Below, in pieces: positions 23,118-36,664 of a DNA stretch of 64,000 nt (positions are counted from its first letter, which is position 1; the number at the start of each line of letters is the position of its first letter). Position numbers and translations under genes: made by a program. Source of the stretch: Gymnorhina tibicen (Eukaryota > Chordata > Aves > Passeriformes > Artamidae); contig VXAZ01000961.1 in NCBI GenBank assembly GCA_013399875.1, positions 62,001 through 126,000 on the forward strand. Direction: 5' to 3'. The notes under the pieces were generated by a model. The model saw only the letters and a list, made by a program, of their open reading frames with translations. It was not told where the DNA came from and did no database searches.

Positions 23118-23606
23118 NAGTAAAATAGCTGATATAGTTATGCTTGTGGTAACTGAACTGTCTGCTTGGTTGGATAACTCCCACTGAACATATAATGAAG
23201 ACCCCTGCTACTGACATGCCAACTATCAGCAGCTACCATCTGCAGACACCATGGACCAAAGCCCAAGCTGGAGGTGATAATAAAAACTGACTAAACCCAC
23301 AGCCAAGGAATACGCATGCTCTAAAAAGGCGGACCCGAGGAGGAGCCATGCTAAACAGTTCCTGGAACATGTAAACTAGTTTGAGGAAAAGTTTGAATAT
23401 GCATAATTGTTTATGAATAGGCATTAGGATGATGCAATAGTAAAGGTATGTAAGGGATGTCTCCACAATAGCAGGGGTGCTCCTGGCTGAGAACCAGGAC
23501 ACCCAGCGTCCCAGCGCTGTACTTTTGCTTTATTGTTTTTGTCCCTTATTGTCTCTTTATCAAAACTTTTAAATTTTAACAGGAGAGTGAACCTCCTTTT
23601 TCACAG
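23118..23606 (+). mobile_element. Second LTR nested in the family B LTR, 5' end missing
   Basis: This block has no counterpart in the 56160 copy of the host LTR. Its 3' part ('actttgctttattg', then 'aaaattttaac...aggagagtgaacc', ending ...TTTTTCACA at 23606) looks like the U5 end of an avian retroviral LTR. Host LTR resumes immediately after with 'gcagg'. The 5' terminus and left TSD are not visible because the block starts at the assembly N. Orientation is inferred from the CA terminus at 23606. Confidence 0.65.
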
Positions 23607-24151
23607 CAGGCAGGGCGTGGGGAGCTACAGCGTAGCAAAGGCTCCGAGCAGTGGCAAAGGAACAGCAGGGGCAGGGCAGCCGCTCCCAGCGGGGCAGGGA
23701 AAGGCAGGCTTGGGATCCCAAGGTCCCCCCTCGAGGCATCGGAGCAGATGGTGAAGAGGCTTCCCCCCCTCAGTGAGGTAGGGGGTTAAATAGGGTCTCA
23801 GTGCAATGGCTGCTCCAGCAAACAGAGCTCCACTCACAGTAGAAGGAAGGCAGCAGAAGGCAGAAGCCCGCAGCAAGTGACAACAACTTCTCTCCCCTCC
23901 GTATGCCAGAGTGAACAAGACAGCCAGGGCCTCCACCCAGTCCCCTTTTCCCAGTCCAGATCTCACAGCATCTCTGCCATACACAAGAAAGCTCGAGGTA
24001 AAAGAAGAGCCAGCTGGACTCCTTCTCCTGTGCCAGGTCTTTTGTTTCTTTTAAGTACCCTGTCTTTAGTGTCTCTTGGCAACACTATGGGGAAAATTCT
24101 TCAAGAGAAAAAGAAAAAGAAAAGGAGAACTCCTAAAACCCCAACACTTTG

Positions 24152-25849
24152 TGACATCAATTTGATTATGGCTAGTTGAAAAAAATGTGATGAATTTCCA
24201 AGTTTGGCTGACGCTATCAGAATTTCCTTGTAGGCCAATGTTATACATAAAAACAAATTCTCACAACACAAAACTATCCTATCTTGGAACATCCTTTAGT
24301 ACAGTTTTGTTTCCTTCCCAGTTTCAGTATTTGGTTTATGATATTACACTGAAATGTACTGATTTGCTTTACATCATAATGTGTAACATTTAAACATTTG
24401 TTTTCTATATGCATTGCAGTAGTTCTCAAAGGAGATAAATGGTCGCGGTCTATGCTTATATTTATGAACAGAATTCTAGACAAAAGTGCGGTTTCTGAGC
24501 CCTGCTATAAGTAGTGCTCACAAATGTAAAGCTGAAGATGAGAAAGTTATTTTCTCTAAAATTTCATTATTGTTAGAGAAACCACACCCATCTCTGTTGA
24601 AACCTATGTGTATTTGTAAGCTTTTCTCTGCAGTTTTGTAGATTTCTTTGACAAAATATATTTTTACATCAGATTTTTAATGTTGTAGTATTCTAGAATT
24701 ATATCAAGACTTTAAAACATATTTTCTTCCCAGGAGATAACATGGTGCTATGACAAATGAGCACTGAAATGATGTGATTTATCAGTGTTCATGTAAAGTA
24801 ATTATGTGTTTCAATCAGCAGTTGTAAATTGAATTTCTACTTCTAATTTATCTAGAGATTTAATTAGGTGTCTAATATTAGTATCTAACTGAACACAGTG
24901 GGAAAAGAAATGTCTTTTACCTGAATAAAACACACAGGAGCAAATTGGCATTTTCATATTCTGCCATCATGAGCTAACTAAGATTAACCTACCATATATT
25001 TAGTTGGGAATACAAGCAATCCATATATCAAAGCTGTGGCTCTGAGGAATTCTTCTGGATAACACATGGGTGTTAGCCTGTGGTCAGGGTCAATCTGCTG
25101 GGTTCACACACAGCATACAGAAGTTCACTCAAAAACTGGTGGGTTTCAGAGAGTCAGAGGACTTTGTCTTACACAAATTATGAGGCTTAGAGACAAAGGG
25201 TGGTATCTGTTAAATTTATTAAGCCAGTTTTCTTCTATTAATAACATTGCAGGAGGTAAAAAAGATTGACCTCTAAGATGTATCAATTGATTACAATTAG
25301 GTCAGGACATCTTAGGCCCTTTGTAAACCTGGAGTTGCATGTCCTGATTTATCCAGAAACTGACACTGAAATTTAGAGGAAAGCGAAACTCCGAATTTCT
25401 GCTCTAATATTTTTTTCAGTCTAAAGTCAAAACCAAAAGTCAAAAGACCTCATAAATCAGAAACAATTATTTCAGGAATGTAAAAATTAACATTACTACC
25501 AGACAAGAGCTCAAAATCATACTAAACAAAAATAAAATACTAAATAAAATACTGCCAGAAGTATTCAGTAACATTTTCCGTGAAAAATGTCAGATGGGCA
25601 TTTTCTGATGGAAAATAATGTTGAGAAATGCTCTGCCTGCCCCACTAAAAATTAAATACACAGTTTGACTTAGCTATTTTTTCTTACCTCTTATCTTCAA
25701 CTCTTGATACATTACCACTGATTGGCTATGATTAAATTTCAGTTAACATTCTTGGGAGCTTCATAAATAGAGAACAAATGCAAAGGTATAAGACACCTAC
25801 CAGTTGTATTTTTACCCATCTTTATTAATTATTATAAGTTCATCTGCTG
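24152..25849. other. AT-rich interval, nothing recognised
   Basis: No termini, repeat arrays or exon-like features are visible. Confidence 0.5.
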
Positions 25850-26516
25850 GTTTTTGTTGTACCAGCCACTGGCAGGGATCTCATCAGGCCCCTGCAGGCT
25901 CTCTGAGAAGAGGCTCAGTTTGCCCCGCGCCCGGCACAGCTGGTTCCGGCCGGGTCCAGCAGCCACAGCGCAGGGCACAGCCCCGCAGCCCTACAGTCCT
26001 GCAGCCCCACAACCATGGCTGGGGGAAGCGCAGCTGGGAAAGGGCAGAGTAGCTGCTAGGCAGGGATGTGTGAGGTGGTAAGGGGTGAAATGGCGCTGCC
26101 AGCCCCGAGGGGAGAGGGGGACAAGATGCAAGAGGGGTTCCAGATGTGATTACGAACTGAGCGCAGCTCCCCGTCCTGCTTGGGGCAGAGGCAGAGGGGA
26201 AGTACAAAACTTGGTAATTAAAGGGAAGTTGAGGCTGAGAAAAAGGTGGAGAGTGGTTAGGGGAAGCTAAGAAAAAGGTGGGGAGTGGTTAGGGGAAAGG
26301 TGTTTTAGGTTTTGTCTTTGTTTCTCACCATCTAGATCAATTTTAATAGGAAATAAATTAAATTACTATTCCCCAAACTGAGATTGGTTTGCTCGTGATG
26401 ATAATTCGTAAATGACATCCCTGTTTCTACCTTGACCCACAAGATTTTTCATCTTGTTTTTTCCTCCAGTCCTGTTGAAGATTGAGAGGGTGGCTGGGCA
26501 GTGGTCAACCATCACA
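25850..26516 (+). mobile_element. LTR with passerine-type 3' end, 5' edge uncertain
   Basis: The 3' part carries 'gtgttttaggttttg', then 'ggaaataaattaaattac', 'ccccaaactgaga', and ends ...GGTCAACCATCACA at 26516. This matches the 3' end of a common songbird LTR whose 5' end is TGTGGTGGGTT. AATAAA lies near 26351. The GC-rich upstream part is probably U3. The 5' terminus is not clear and no TSD was found (CTTGG follows). It contains a 32-bp tandem duplication at 26234-26297. The open frames of 60-107 residues here are incidental. Confidence 0.8.
26234..26297. repeat. 32-bp tandem duplication inside LTR
   Basis: 26234-26265 and 26266-26297 are near-identical copies that start 'gctgagaaaaaggtgg' and 'gctaagaaaaaggtgg' and end 'gtggttaggggaa'. 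They differ at two positions. Confidence 0.85.
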
Positions 26517-29500
26517 CTTGGAAATAAATCCTTGGCAGAAATTTCTAGGCAAGAAAAAGGACATCTCAGAAACTAATGAGCAAGTATTTCTTGAGTTCCT
26601 CCCCCCCTCAAACCTCTTTCCCTTCAAACTTTCTCTCATTATGTCTCTTTTCTATTTAATTTGCAGTACAGACAGTGGTATTGTTTGTTCTTTTAATACC
26701 TCTGTTTTGTCGAAGTTTACGTGAAACATAAATGTTCAATAATGCTGGATGCTTGTTTGGATGGAACCACAGAGCAGCTGGTGGTAATCATGGACTCAGT
26801 GTGTAGCATGGATCCCTGACTGCATGCCAGCTCTGTGTCTACATGACACTTTCTTTACATCTAGAGGAACAAACTCCAAAGTGTTGCAAACTAAAAGTAG
26901 GCTTTTTCTGCTTTCAGATTCACATTATTGAATATCTCCATATTTAAATTCCAGCACATTCTTCAATATGTCATGGCAAGATTAGTGTCATATTCTATTG
27001 CAAGTGCTCTTACTAACCAAACAATCTACAACAGAACTAGTTAAAATATGACTTGCATTGACCCATTTATAGGGCCTTTAGGACAACAATTTAAATCGGC
27101 TGCATCATATTGGTGTTACACAGTATAAGGAAGGTAAAGAGAAGACGATCACCTTGAAGTAATTAACTTAGATCACGTAGAAATTCTCTGAGAAGAGCAG
27201 AAAAAATGTCTTGGTAAACTAATACAACAGAGATGATGAGAAAAAGTATTTTTCAGTGTCTGCGTGGGTTTTGTATTACTTTGTATTACTGAAATATATG
27301 CTATGCCTACCACTGGCTATATTTCCCCCTCCCCCCACCATATATTTCTAGAATTAGATGTTCTTGTTAGCATGCCAGATAAAAGAATGAATTATATAAA
27401 ATGCAAGTGGAAGTCTAAGTAACTATTTAGGTGAAAGAATATAGAAAAGCTACACAAATATAAACAAGATGGTAGTTAAAGATTAAGTGTTTTAACATTG
27501 CAGCAACAAAAACAAGAGAATTTCAGAGCAGAAAAATATTTTTTAGAATTTTAAAAATCTGTGATGAATATTCTGTAAGAAATCTGTTCATCAAACTGTA
27601 ATTTTATACATGCTCATATGTATGTAGTGTAGTGAGAACACAGGGGGAGATTAATTGTCATGGAACCTAAAAAGCCTGAAAGGCAAGCCAACCTAGTCCT
27701 GTTTGTATCACTTGGATGATGTTTGATGATGTACAAAGTCATGTAATGTGGCAAACATGCCACCTGCGCCAGATATTTTTGGAAGACTCCTGTAGTTCAT
27801 ACATTTTAGATGACTTGACAGAGCAGAAAAATATGATAGTGACATAAGAAGAGATTCTCCAAGTCTTTTGAATCACAGTACTATGGACAAGATTCCTGCA
27901 TGCTTGTCAGTTCATGTCTGCCAGAACATGAGTTTGGGCATTCTTAGATCATGTTAGGACGTTTTCAACTAGTTTAAACAATTCAGTACACACCTTGAAC
28001 AAGGCTTAACAGTGATGAGTAAGCATATTTATGCTTTCTTTGATTAACTCATAATTAAAGTACACAAAGGTGAGTTTACAGTTCAGGCAAGGCATAAGGA
28101 AAGTTATCGTTACAGTGTCATTTAGTTTAGTTATGGGACTGAACCAGCAAAAGAAAAATCAGTTTAAGAAAAATCAGTTTAAGAAAAATCACACTTTGTA
28201 AGAAAATCACTGTATTCATTTTAGGGATTTGATCTCAGGACTATGTAAGTCAGAAATCATGGTGATTGACACATGCTAGAGAATTCTGTAGTGTATATAT
28301 GGCCTATGTGAAACTGAATCTGTAATTTGGTACTTAGGAACATCATCTAAAATTCAAGGTTTGATCTGATTAGAAAAGTGATCTGGGCTTTATAAGATGT
28401 TCCAAACACAGCTGGTTATTTGCTATTCTAACACTGTTTCTTCCATATTGAAGGAAACTAAGATATATGAACCTTGCTTGAAAAACATTTCTACTGACAA
28501 ATTAGAAATTTCAGATCGGAAAGAAGTTTTTGTCAAAAAATGTCCACTTTAAAAGAAGAAGGCCTTCAGACATGAACAAATAACTTGTTAAATATTAAAA
28601 CCATACAATTATCTCCAAGTTGCAAGAAATTCTTAATAAGTCCAAATACATTTATTCAAAATACTAGAAATTCTTCACAATAAAAGTATGTGAAATGGAA
28701 AGATATATTACAGTCTTAAAAGCTTTGCCAGAAGGCAGTGTATTTCCTCATCATATTCCTACCTCTTTAAGAAACAAAATAGGCAAGAACATATGTAATA
28801 TATTCTGCTCTCCATCTCCATTATATGATCAGAGCTCCAGATAGTTTTCTTTTGGTGGGAAATATAACAGGAATAATTGGCTGTACTTGTTCTGCTAACA
28901 GAATATTATCACTGGAAGTCTGAAGCAGAAGGTAAACAACTGAAATACTGTAACTACTGGGCTTGTGTGACTTAACATGAAAGCAGAAATAGATCAACAT
29001 AAGTGATGAAAGGCTATGTTCAGTTTGGCAATTGGTAGTTTTTAAACACATAATTAGGTATTAGCTTTGCAGCCTGGGTGTTCTGCACTGCATTTTTGTC
29101 CTTACGTGCACCTTCCCATCAATCCCTGTTCTGACAGGATCAGTGTATTGATTTCGTGGTTTTCAAAGAAAGAAGAAAACAACATGTAAATCTAGAAGCT
29201 AAGCTTTTTTTTATTATTAAGAAACAATTTAATATGTAGGTTTAAAATAACCCCAAATATAAACTCAGGGATGTTTTTTCCATACCATGTAAAACACCAT
29301 AATGCAAGAGAAGGATAGAGAGAAAACTATTTCAATTTATTGTTTAAACAGGGAGTAATTTCATTATAGTTTATTCATATGCTGCTGTCATCAGTGGCCC
29401 AAAGGAGCTGATGTCATACATTTTCCTTAGTGTTAATAATTTCCCAATGATATAAAATCATTCTATTGAATGTCAGGAGTTAGTATAATCTTTTAACAAA

Positions 29501-32397
29501 GAGGTGCAAGTCCAAAAAAATTAAATGTTCGACTCCAACATTATTGTTTCATCAATACTAGCATGACAATAGCAATTTTGAAAGACAAAAAATAGTCTCA
29601 AGCCCCTGTTTTTGTTTTATGTACAAAATATGTACATCACCCTACTTTGCATCTAGCAAGGAGATGAAAAGCAAAAGGGTAAATGTATTTTCTTATGAGC
29701 AAGTTCATGTTTGTGGTCTTCAGACTGGGAGAAACCTTCAGTAACTGCATACTTATCTTCAGACTTTAATTTATCTGGGGCAGGTTTGAGTGAGATTTAA
29801 AAAGTATTAATGATAAACAAAGGATTTTTTCTTCAGTGTATGTCTAAGTTTGTACTGAAAGCAGATCACTGAATACCCCATTTTAGTTTTGTCACCTTTG
29901 GCACACAGTATCTTTCCTGAGCACTTCTTGTGTGTCAAACATGAACATATTTCAGCATCCCAGCTGAGGAAGGCATATAAAAAAGGCAGTGTAACAAACA
30001 GCTAATTACCAGAGTATATGGTTAGGATTTGTTTGTATGATCAATACTGTTAGAGTTCTCTGTTCCCTACATGCTCCCTCTAAGCTTTGGCTACTATCTG
30101 GAATAGAATCCTAAGCTTAATATAACTTTGGTCCAGTGTGGAACAGCTGTTATGATACAGAGGTATTTATAAACTCCCACGTACAAGAAAGATGTTTCAT
30201 TTAATAACAGTCTGTGGGTTATCTTAGGCAAACGTATTCTTTTTGTCTGTTAAATATAACCCAAAATATAACTGTAAGCTCAAAATCCACAAAAGGGTAT
30301 AGGCAGCTTTTTGAGGAGTAAGTGTAAAGATTTAGATTTTTCACAGACCAGATTTAAAATTTAAAAATGAACTGTTAAAAATCCAAACCAGAAAGACAGA
30401 AACACAACAGCTAAATTGCCTCCAAATTTCAGCCATTTCCTGAACATGTTATGGACTAGTACATCCCACTGGAATTCTAATAAGGTTTCCCTCCTATTCA
30501 TCAAAATCATTCCTGGGAGTCATTCCACTTCCTCAAAACCCCTAGAAAACTCAGGCAAAACTCCATCACAAACTTGTCTGCCAGGCATGACTTAATATTT
30601 TCTTGACAACGGATGTACACATTGGGTCAGTTGAACTGGGACTCCTTGAGTTTGAGAACCAGTGCTGCCAGGTTATCCTGAAATACACATTCCTTTAATA
30701 AAAAATGTTTTAAACTCCTCAAATGCATTTTTCAGCTGGATTTGGTCCAAATCTTCTCCCTGTCCCTTGTGTTTTGGGACATTCTGGTCTCAATAGTGAC
30801 AAAAACTGTCACTAACTTCCAAATTGAGCAGTGTCTATACAAATCCTCTGAGGGTTGCAACTCACTCTGACCCTTCCCATTCAGGGGCTTCCTGCCTGTC
30901 TCTCCTTTGCCCTACAAAGGAGTTTCCCATCTGCCCTCCATTCTTGCTGTTTTTCTCTTTCTCTGCATGCACATCCCGCTCCTGCTATTTTCCCAGAACA
31001 GTGGGCTACACATCTTTCAGTAAGTAAGGGATCATTTGACAGTTCTAACTAGGAGATTGTTCTCCTATGTTTCTGTATATGCATAACAATTATACAGACC
31101 TCCATTGAATATTAAGGCTTTAATCGGAGTTCGTTAATTATCTCAACCACAGATTTAAATTATGCAGGACAGCAAACTTTGTACCTTACTGGTCATTTGG
31201 ATTTTAAAATGCTTTACAAAAAACCCTAGATTTTCTTCTACCTTACAGTTAGGCTAAGGAGGAAGGTGACTTGACTGCAGTGTTCATTAGGACCAGAATT
31301 ATATTGATAGTATAATAATAAGTGATGTAAAATTATGTATAATTGTAACCACTAGTAAAATAAAATAAAGCATTCTTTATCAAAGGAATGCAGAGAAAAT
31401 AATAATAGCTGATTAGGGAATTTTCTAAAGTGTGTCAGTTACTTTTAAGCATAAAATAAATTTTAAAAAAAGACTAGATGCATCTCCTTTATATTTTTTC
31501 AAATTCTTTAAATTTTTTCATTCTAAAGAAAACCCCAAAGTCCTCAAGCTACATATAAAAAAATTATTTATCTCAATAAAAGCATAGATGCGGTAGGGAA
31601 TGTAATACCATTAAGCATATATATATTTCTACACCACCAGAAGGTCTGAGGTGTGTGTTTCTTTATGTGATAAGACAGCAGAACTGTTTGGTAATGTAAT
31701 GCAAACATCTCACTCTAGTATGGCCCTATAAGGTAGTGTAAACAAGTCCATCACTTTTAACAGTAAGGGATCACTTAAATACTTTCATTCTTAAAATAAT
31801 TACTCCTTTCTGGATCACAGGAATATGAGTTGATGACCAGCTTAAACATATTTCAGCTCAGTGCAATTCTGAGGACTTCTGTCTTCAGCCTTTAACTCTA
31901 AAATTCTTCTAACACTGAAAAATAAGCATGGGGCTGATTTCTCTCATTTCTTCCCCCCCATTCACTGCTGACAAACAAATTGATCCAATGAACTTGTTTA
32001 GCTGCTCAGTCCTTTAGCTGCTTGTTAAACAGGTTGGTGGGTAACTGACTTCTTTGATAGAGATGGAGTCAGATCCAGATGTACCTAATCCTCAGCTCTT
32101 TTCCATCTGAAACAGTGGGACTAATGACCAAATAAGAACTGTTTCCAATAAAATCTAAAAAAGGTTTGGGTTGTTTAGAGTAAGAAAAGCTGTTGCAAAC
32201 ATTTATTTTACTGAGAAATAGACCCTTGGTGATTCAAGATTTGGATGCAAATCTGTCATTTTTGTAAGTGGTTGAAATCCTGCTGAAGTTTCAGGACCAG
32301 GAAATAATATAGAAAGAGGCAAAGGGGGAGAGAATAGCCCCTTTAAGTTTAGCTTCCCTGTGACAGAGAAAGTATGAAATTGTAGCATTGTTGAGCT
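26517..32397. other. Longest stretch without recognised repeats (about 5.9 kb)
   Basis: I see no CR1 tail, LTR terminus or credible exon. The only local structure is the short tandem repeat at 28151-28191. The pyrimidine-rich open frames at 30824-31052 have repetitive Ser/Leu/Pro composition and no family signature. Confidence 0.5.
28151..28191 (+). repeat. 15-bp tandem repeat, 2.7 copies
   Basis: The unit AAGAAAAATCAGTTT is repeated exactly at 28151-28165 and 28166-28180, then partially to 28191. Perfect identity suggests a recent slippage event. Confidence 0.9.
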
Positions 32398-33060
32398 TGT
32401 GATAGGACTCCCTCCCTTTCGGCCAAGGGTGAAAGAGCAGAGAGAGCTGCTGTTCTGCTAAAGTTCTTTATTTAGTAGTTTCATAGTTTTCTGAAGGCAG
32501 AGTTCGAAGGGGTTACACAATAAAGCCAAGCAGCAACAGCAGCAGCAGCAGCACAGGCTAACAGCGAGTAGTAAACAGTTTCTTCTCTAAACTTACAGAA
32601 GTGTCCATTATATTTATTAATTGATCAATAAAATTAACACACGATTCTAGTTTTTCTTTTCTTATCCTGGTCTAGTTCTAACAATCGTAATTCTTACACA
32701 AGACTTACATAGGTATTACACAGATTTGTGTATATAGTTTCTATCAGCTCTTATTGTTTATGTGAACACTCTATCTAAAAAATGTGAACAGTATAGTTCC
32801 ATCTATGTTTTGTCTAAAGTAAAGAAATTCTGTGAAAAGGTAACACTCCTGCAGTAAAAACTGTGTTTAAGATCTCTTTGCTGCAGCTTTTCAATGTTTA
32901 GAGCACTTAGCCTATTTTTCTACTAAAAGTTAAAAATCTGTATTTGTATTTCACTTTGGTGTAACTTCATGTATCTCAGTTTATCCAAAGGTTTTAATTC
33001 AATCCGTGTGCTTTGGCTTTCCTCTGGGCCTGGGTCCAGAGGGACTCTCACTCCAACACA
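32398..33060 (-). mobile_element. Endogenous retrovirus LTR
   Basis: On the minus strand it probably starts TGTTGGAGTGAGAGTCCC (33058-33060) and ends ...AGTCCTATCACA at 32398. AATAAAGAACTTTAGC lies about 70 bp before the 3' end (TTTATT on plus near 32470) and a second AATAAA lies upstream. The U5 ('cagctctctctgctctttcaccc') resembles LTRs I know from songbirds. A short (CAG) run sits at 32536-32552. No TSD was found, and a start at 33168 (TGTCTGGTC) cannot be excluded, so the right edge is tentative. Confidence 0.65.
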
Positions 33061-36000
33061 GCATGATAGCCAGCTGTTAATTAAATAATTGACTTTTCCT
33101 TGAGGGAAGGGGGCAGGGTAGAAAACAGGTAATGTGTATTTCACTCTACTATGACTCATAGACCAGACATGTTAGAACCAATTCAGTCTTGAGTAGGTAA
33201 CACTGCATTGTTCAAGTGCTGTGGAAAGCTCTTAGCTTAATCTTGAGTGTAGCATAGCTTCATCAGAGCAGTAATTACAAATGGGTTACTAAGCTTTCCT
33301 TCTTAATGCACTGTCATTCTGGTATTGTACTGTACCTGCCTCACTTTGATGTGGCTTCCATTATTTTATCTATTTTTGAAGTGTGTGAAATGTCCTTTCT
33401 TACATGGTCTGTCACCTGAATTCTCACTTGTTGAAAGAAAATATGCTGATTGCATTTACTCATCTTTCTCAATCTGTGTGTCATGTCAATGAAACATGTA
33501 CATTCCTTTATATATTAAGACTATACTTTCCAATAAATTAAGCCTTTCAAGAAATTAATTAGGCATGTTGAATGCATTTATTTTTTGAATTTTTTCATAA
33601 AACATATATTGCATCATGTAGCCTGCTTTAAGCACCCTGATGAGAACTGTGTGCAACTTTGTGTACCTATACAAAAACCACTGGATTTCTAAAGGTATCA
33701 ATTTCACATTATCAATGAAAAAACAAAAAATACACTGCTTCTTTTTTTATTTGAGTGAATGATGGAGAATTATGAGTAGGTAAGTGAAATTTTAAGATGC
33801 CAACTTTCAGCTGTCCACAGGATATTTTAAAAATAGATCTGCAGAAGAGACTTAAATTAAGCAATAATGTATGAGTCAAGAAAATAACAGAGTATCACAA
33901 AATCACAGAATATTCCAAGTTGGAAGGCATCCACAATGATCATCAGGTAATTTTATGCCCAGTAACTCTAATTCTGATACACATGAAAGTAAACAATACC
34001 TTTTTGTGTAACCAAATAGTATTTGCAACGTAAAGAAAGAATATTCAGAATTAAAGATGATCTTGCCAGTCATCTGTCTTCAACAAGAGTAATAAAATTT
34101 TTGAAACACATGCCCAATGAGTTGTTTAGAATAGCCAGAATAAGCATATTAATGTTCAGTCTATAGAAATTTTAACTTTAATTCTTAAATTTTAGTGTAA
34201 GAATGCCAATTGTATAACAGACTATTGTCTTCAACAATGGAATAAATCATAGGATAAAGAGTTTCGATATCACAGTCTACGTAAAGGAGTTCAGAGATTT
34301 TTGTCTGCTAGCCTTTAAAATGTAATTTTGGAAAGACTGGATAATGGCTCTCTTTCCCCTTGTGGCCAAATCTCAAAGTCTTTTTGTCATTCCAGGAATC
34401 TGCAGCAGGCAGAAGGGCAGCTTCACTGGATCTTAGCTGTATTTCTTTGCCTCTTAACACAGATGTAACTAATCTGCACCAAATACAATACTCAGTTCAA
34501 ATTTAAAATATCCAAAGTTTACAAATGTATTAGTATTCAAAGATGCTTAATTTTTAAAATATCCATGTCATTGACATTTGGCTGTTTATGTGAACATGTG
34601 TGTCTGTATGTATGAGAAAATCTAGACTGACTTAAGCCTTCTGTTACTGTGTTTATGCAACAAAACTTCCACTGCCATAGCTACATGTGTATAGGTCTGT
34701 CAATGAAGATCTCCAGTGCACACACAGGATATGCCATGAGAAGTAAGATACCAATGAACTTACATTGCTCTGTGAGCAAAAACAAACACCAGCTGATGTC
34801 AACTAAGATGCAAGCACAGGTTTTGCTGGTAGAGCTGTGACATCTGTATGCCACAGCCAAGTATTATAATGTGCTTCTTCACAGAGTTTTCTCTTTACTT
34901 TTAGTAAAGCATATTTGTGAAGACTGCTGTCTCTTATAATTCTCATTAAAAATCAAATCCTGGCTGAGAGATTTCCAGTCTAAATAACATTGTTTCTCTA
35001 CAAACAACTGTCATTGTCAGTCATCAAAAAATTTCAGTAGTTCAAATTACTTAGATTTAAACAATTTCAGTACCAGGAAATGAGTGAAAAATAAGCTTTA
35101 TTCTTCTTTGGTAAGAAAATGCTGAAAAATAAACTATCTAAATAAATTGCAATTTCTTTGCTCAGTTCTAATGCAAATTTGATTGCAATTGAAAACCGGT
35201 AATTGTCAAAAACATTTATAAAAGATTACTCAAGTATTCCTAACAAACTTTATGTGCCACTGACATTTCAAGTACTTGTTTTAATAAGCACTTATAGGTC
35301 ACTCAAAGTTTTTGTTGTGGTGCATTCTAGAACATTTGGAGTTTTCATGATGATATACTGACACAGCTTCACAAAGTCAATGGTACTATTATAATTTATA
35401 ACACTTGAAGATATAGTTTGCAGGGCTTAAACTGAATTCAGATTCCACTTATTACTCTAATTTTAAAAAAAGAGTCCTAAAAACCTGACAATTACAGTGA
35501 ATTGTTTTCCAGGCCAAAAATTCTACTGCCAGTTTGGCATATAGGTAATCTATTTCAGTGACTAAAACCATGGGCCAGTGCTCCCAGCATTCTGAAACAG
35601 AGATTTTTTTTTCTAACCATAGTTTTATTTCTTTTAAGAATGCTTTAGTTTTCACATCACAGTGAAACAGAATTTTAAAATTAAAACAATTTACACTTAT
35701 CTTTCCTATATAGTTTCACATTTCTTTTTGCTTTGGATTCCCACTGCTCATTGGAATCAAGACAGATGAAATCCTGAGGGATAAATTTGAACAAATCAAT
35801 ATATACCATAAGATATGCCATGAACACACAGCCAATGAAATTGAATGTACTGAAAATGTAAAGGCTTTTTCACATCTTGAGCTCTAATTTCTCAGATTTC
35901 CCAAGTTCAATATCATGCATTGTATAACACTGTATTTTGTTTCATTAAACATTCCAGAAAAACTTAGCTGTTTTACCCATGCAGGTGAGCATCCACTGAG

Positions 36001-36664
36001 AATTGGTGTCAAGTAAAAGATACCTAAGGTAAGGTAAAAAATAAATTAGGAAAGTTTTGTCTATCTTTCCTGGAGAAAATACTATGCACTTTCAGCTTTT
36101 GTGTTACTTCAGATACTCAAGGATTTTTCTCATTTCTCACACAAAATGCTTTATTTCAGCTAGAATAATTTATTGAAACTTTGTCAGTGAAGGATAGGAT
36201 CAGAATTGATTTTTACATGTAAATTTTACATGAGAGATTCACCAAGTATTCCTGATAATGACTAATAATTCTGTATTTCACCATTATGTGGTTTTCATGA
36301 TGAGTACATTTCATATTAACAGGGCTTTACCTTTGAATGTGTGTTTAAGCATACTCTTTACAAATTTGTAACTATTATCATCATCTTGAAATACAGTTAT
36401 TTGTTTGATGGATAGGTTTTCACATTGCAGGACAAACTGTTTGGTCTTGCTGAGGATTCAGTACCTTTTTACTGGTGATTACACTGATTGACAAGGTTCT
36501 GTTTATATATACTTTTCAACAGTTATGTCTACAGTGAAAATATCACTATTAAACAGTCGCAGTTAACTCTTAAATAACCTAAAGTTTAATGTAAAAAGGA
36601 GTTCTAAAATAATTGTTTAATTTACAAGTTTTTCAAGATATTTTTAGTTGCATAGATATTTTTA
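33061..36664. other. AT-rich interval with one CR1 scrap
   Basis: Apart from the short CR1 fragment at 33889-33950 nothing is recognised over 3.6 kb. Confidence 0.5.
33889..33950 (-). mobile_element. CR1 LINE 3' end fragment
   Basis: 'tatcacaaaatcacagaat' followed by 'agttggaaggcatccacaatgatcatc' is the reverse complement of a CR1 terminus. About 60 bp remain. Confidence 0.8.

Larger units (their letters stand above)
22758..24151 (-). mobile_element. LTR 22763-24146 (family B), TSD CTTTG, split by a second LTR
   Basis: Reading minus, it starts TGTTGGGGTTTTAGGAG at 24146 and ends ...AAACCAAGACA at 22763. CTTTG flanks it at 22758-22762 and 24147-24151. It matches the LTR at 56160-57302 on both sides of an inserted block. 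The right part resumes at 23607 ('gcaggcagggcg') and runs to 24146. The left part covers 22763-23116. Compared with the 56160 copy about 260 bp is missing at the junction, exactly where the single N (23117) stands. It contains a (TA)n/(CA)n run at 22918-22946. The 119-residue open frame at 23625-23984 is LTR sequence. Confidence 0.9.

Noticed and set aside
32536..32552. CAG trinucleotide run as a coding polyglutamine tract
   Set aside because: Only about five units, inside a minus-strand LTR, with no open frame around it.
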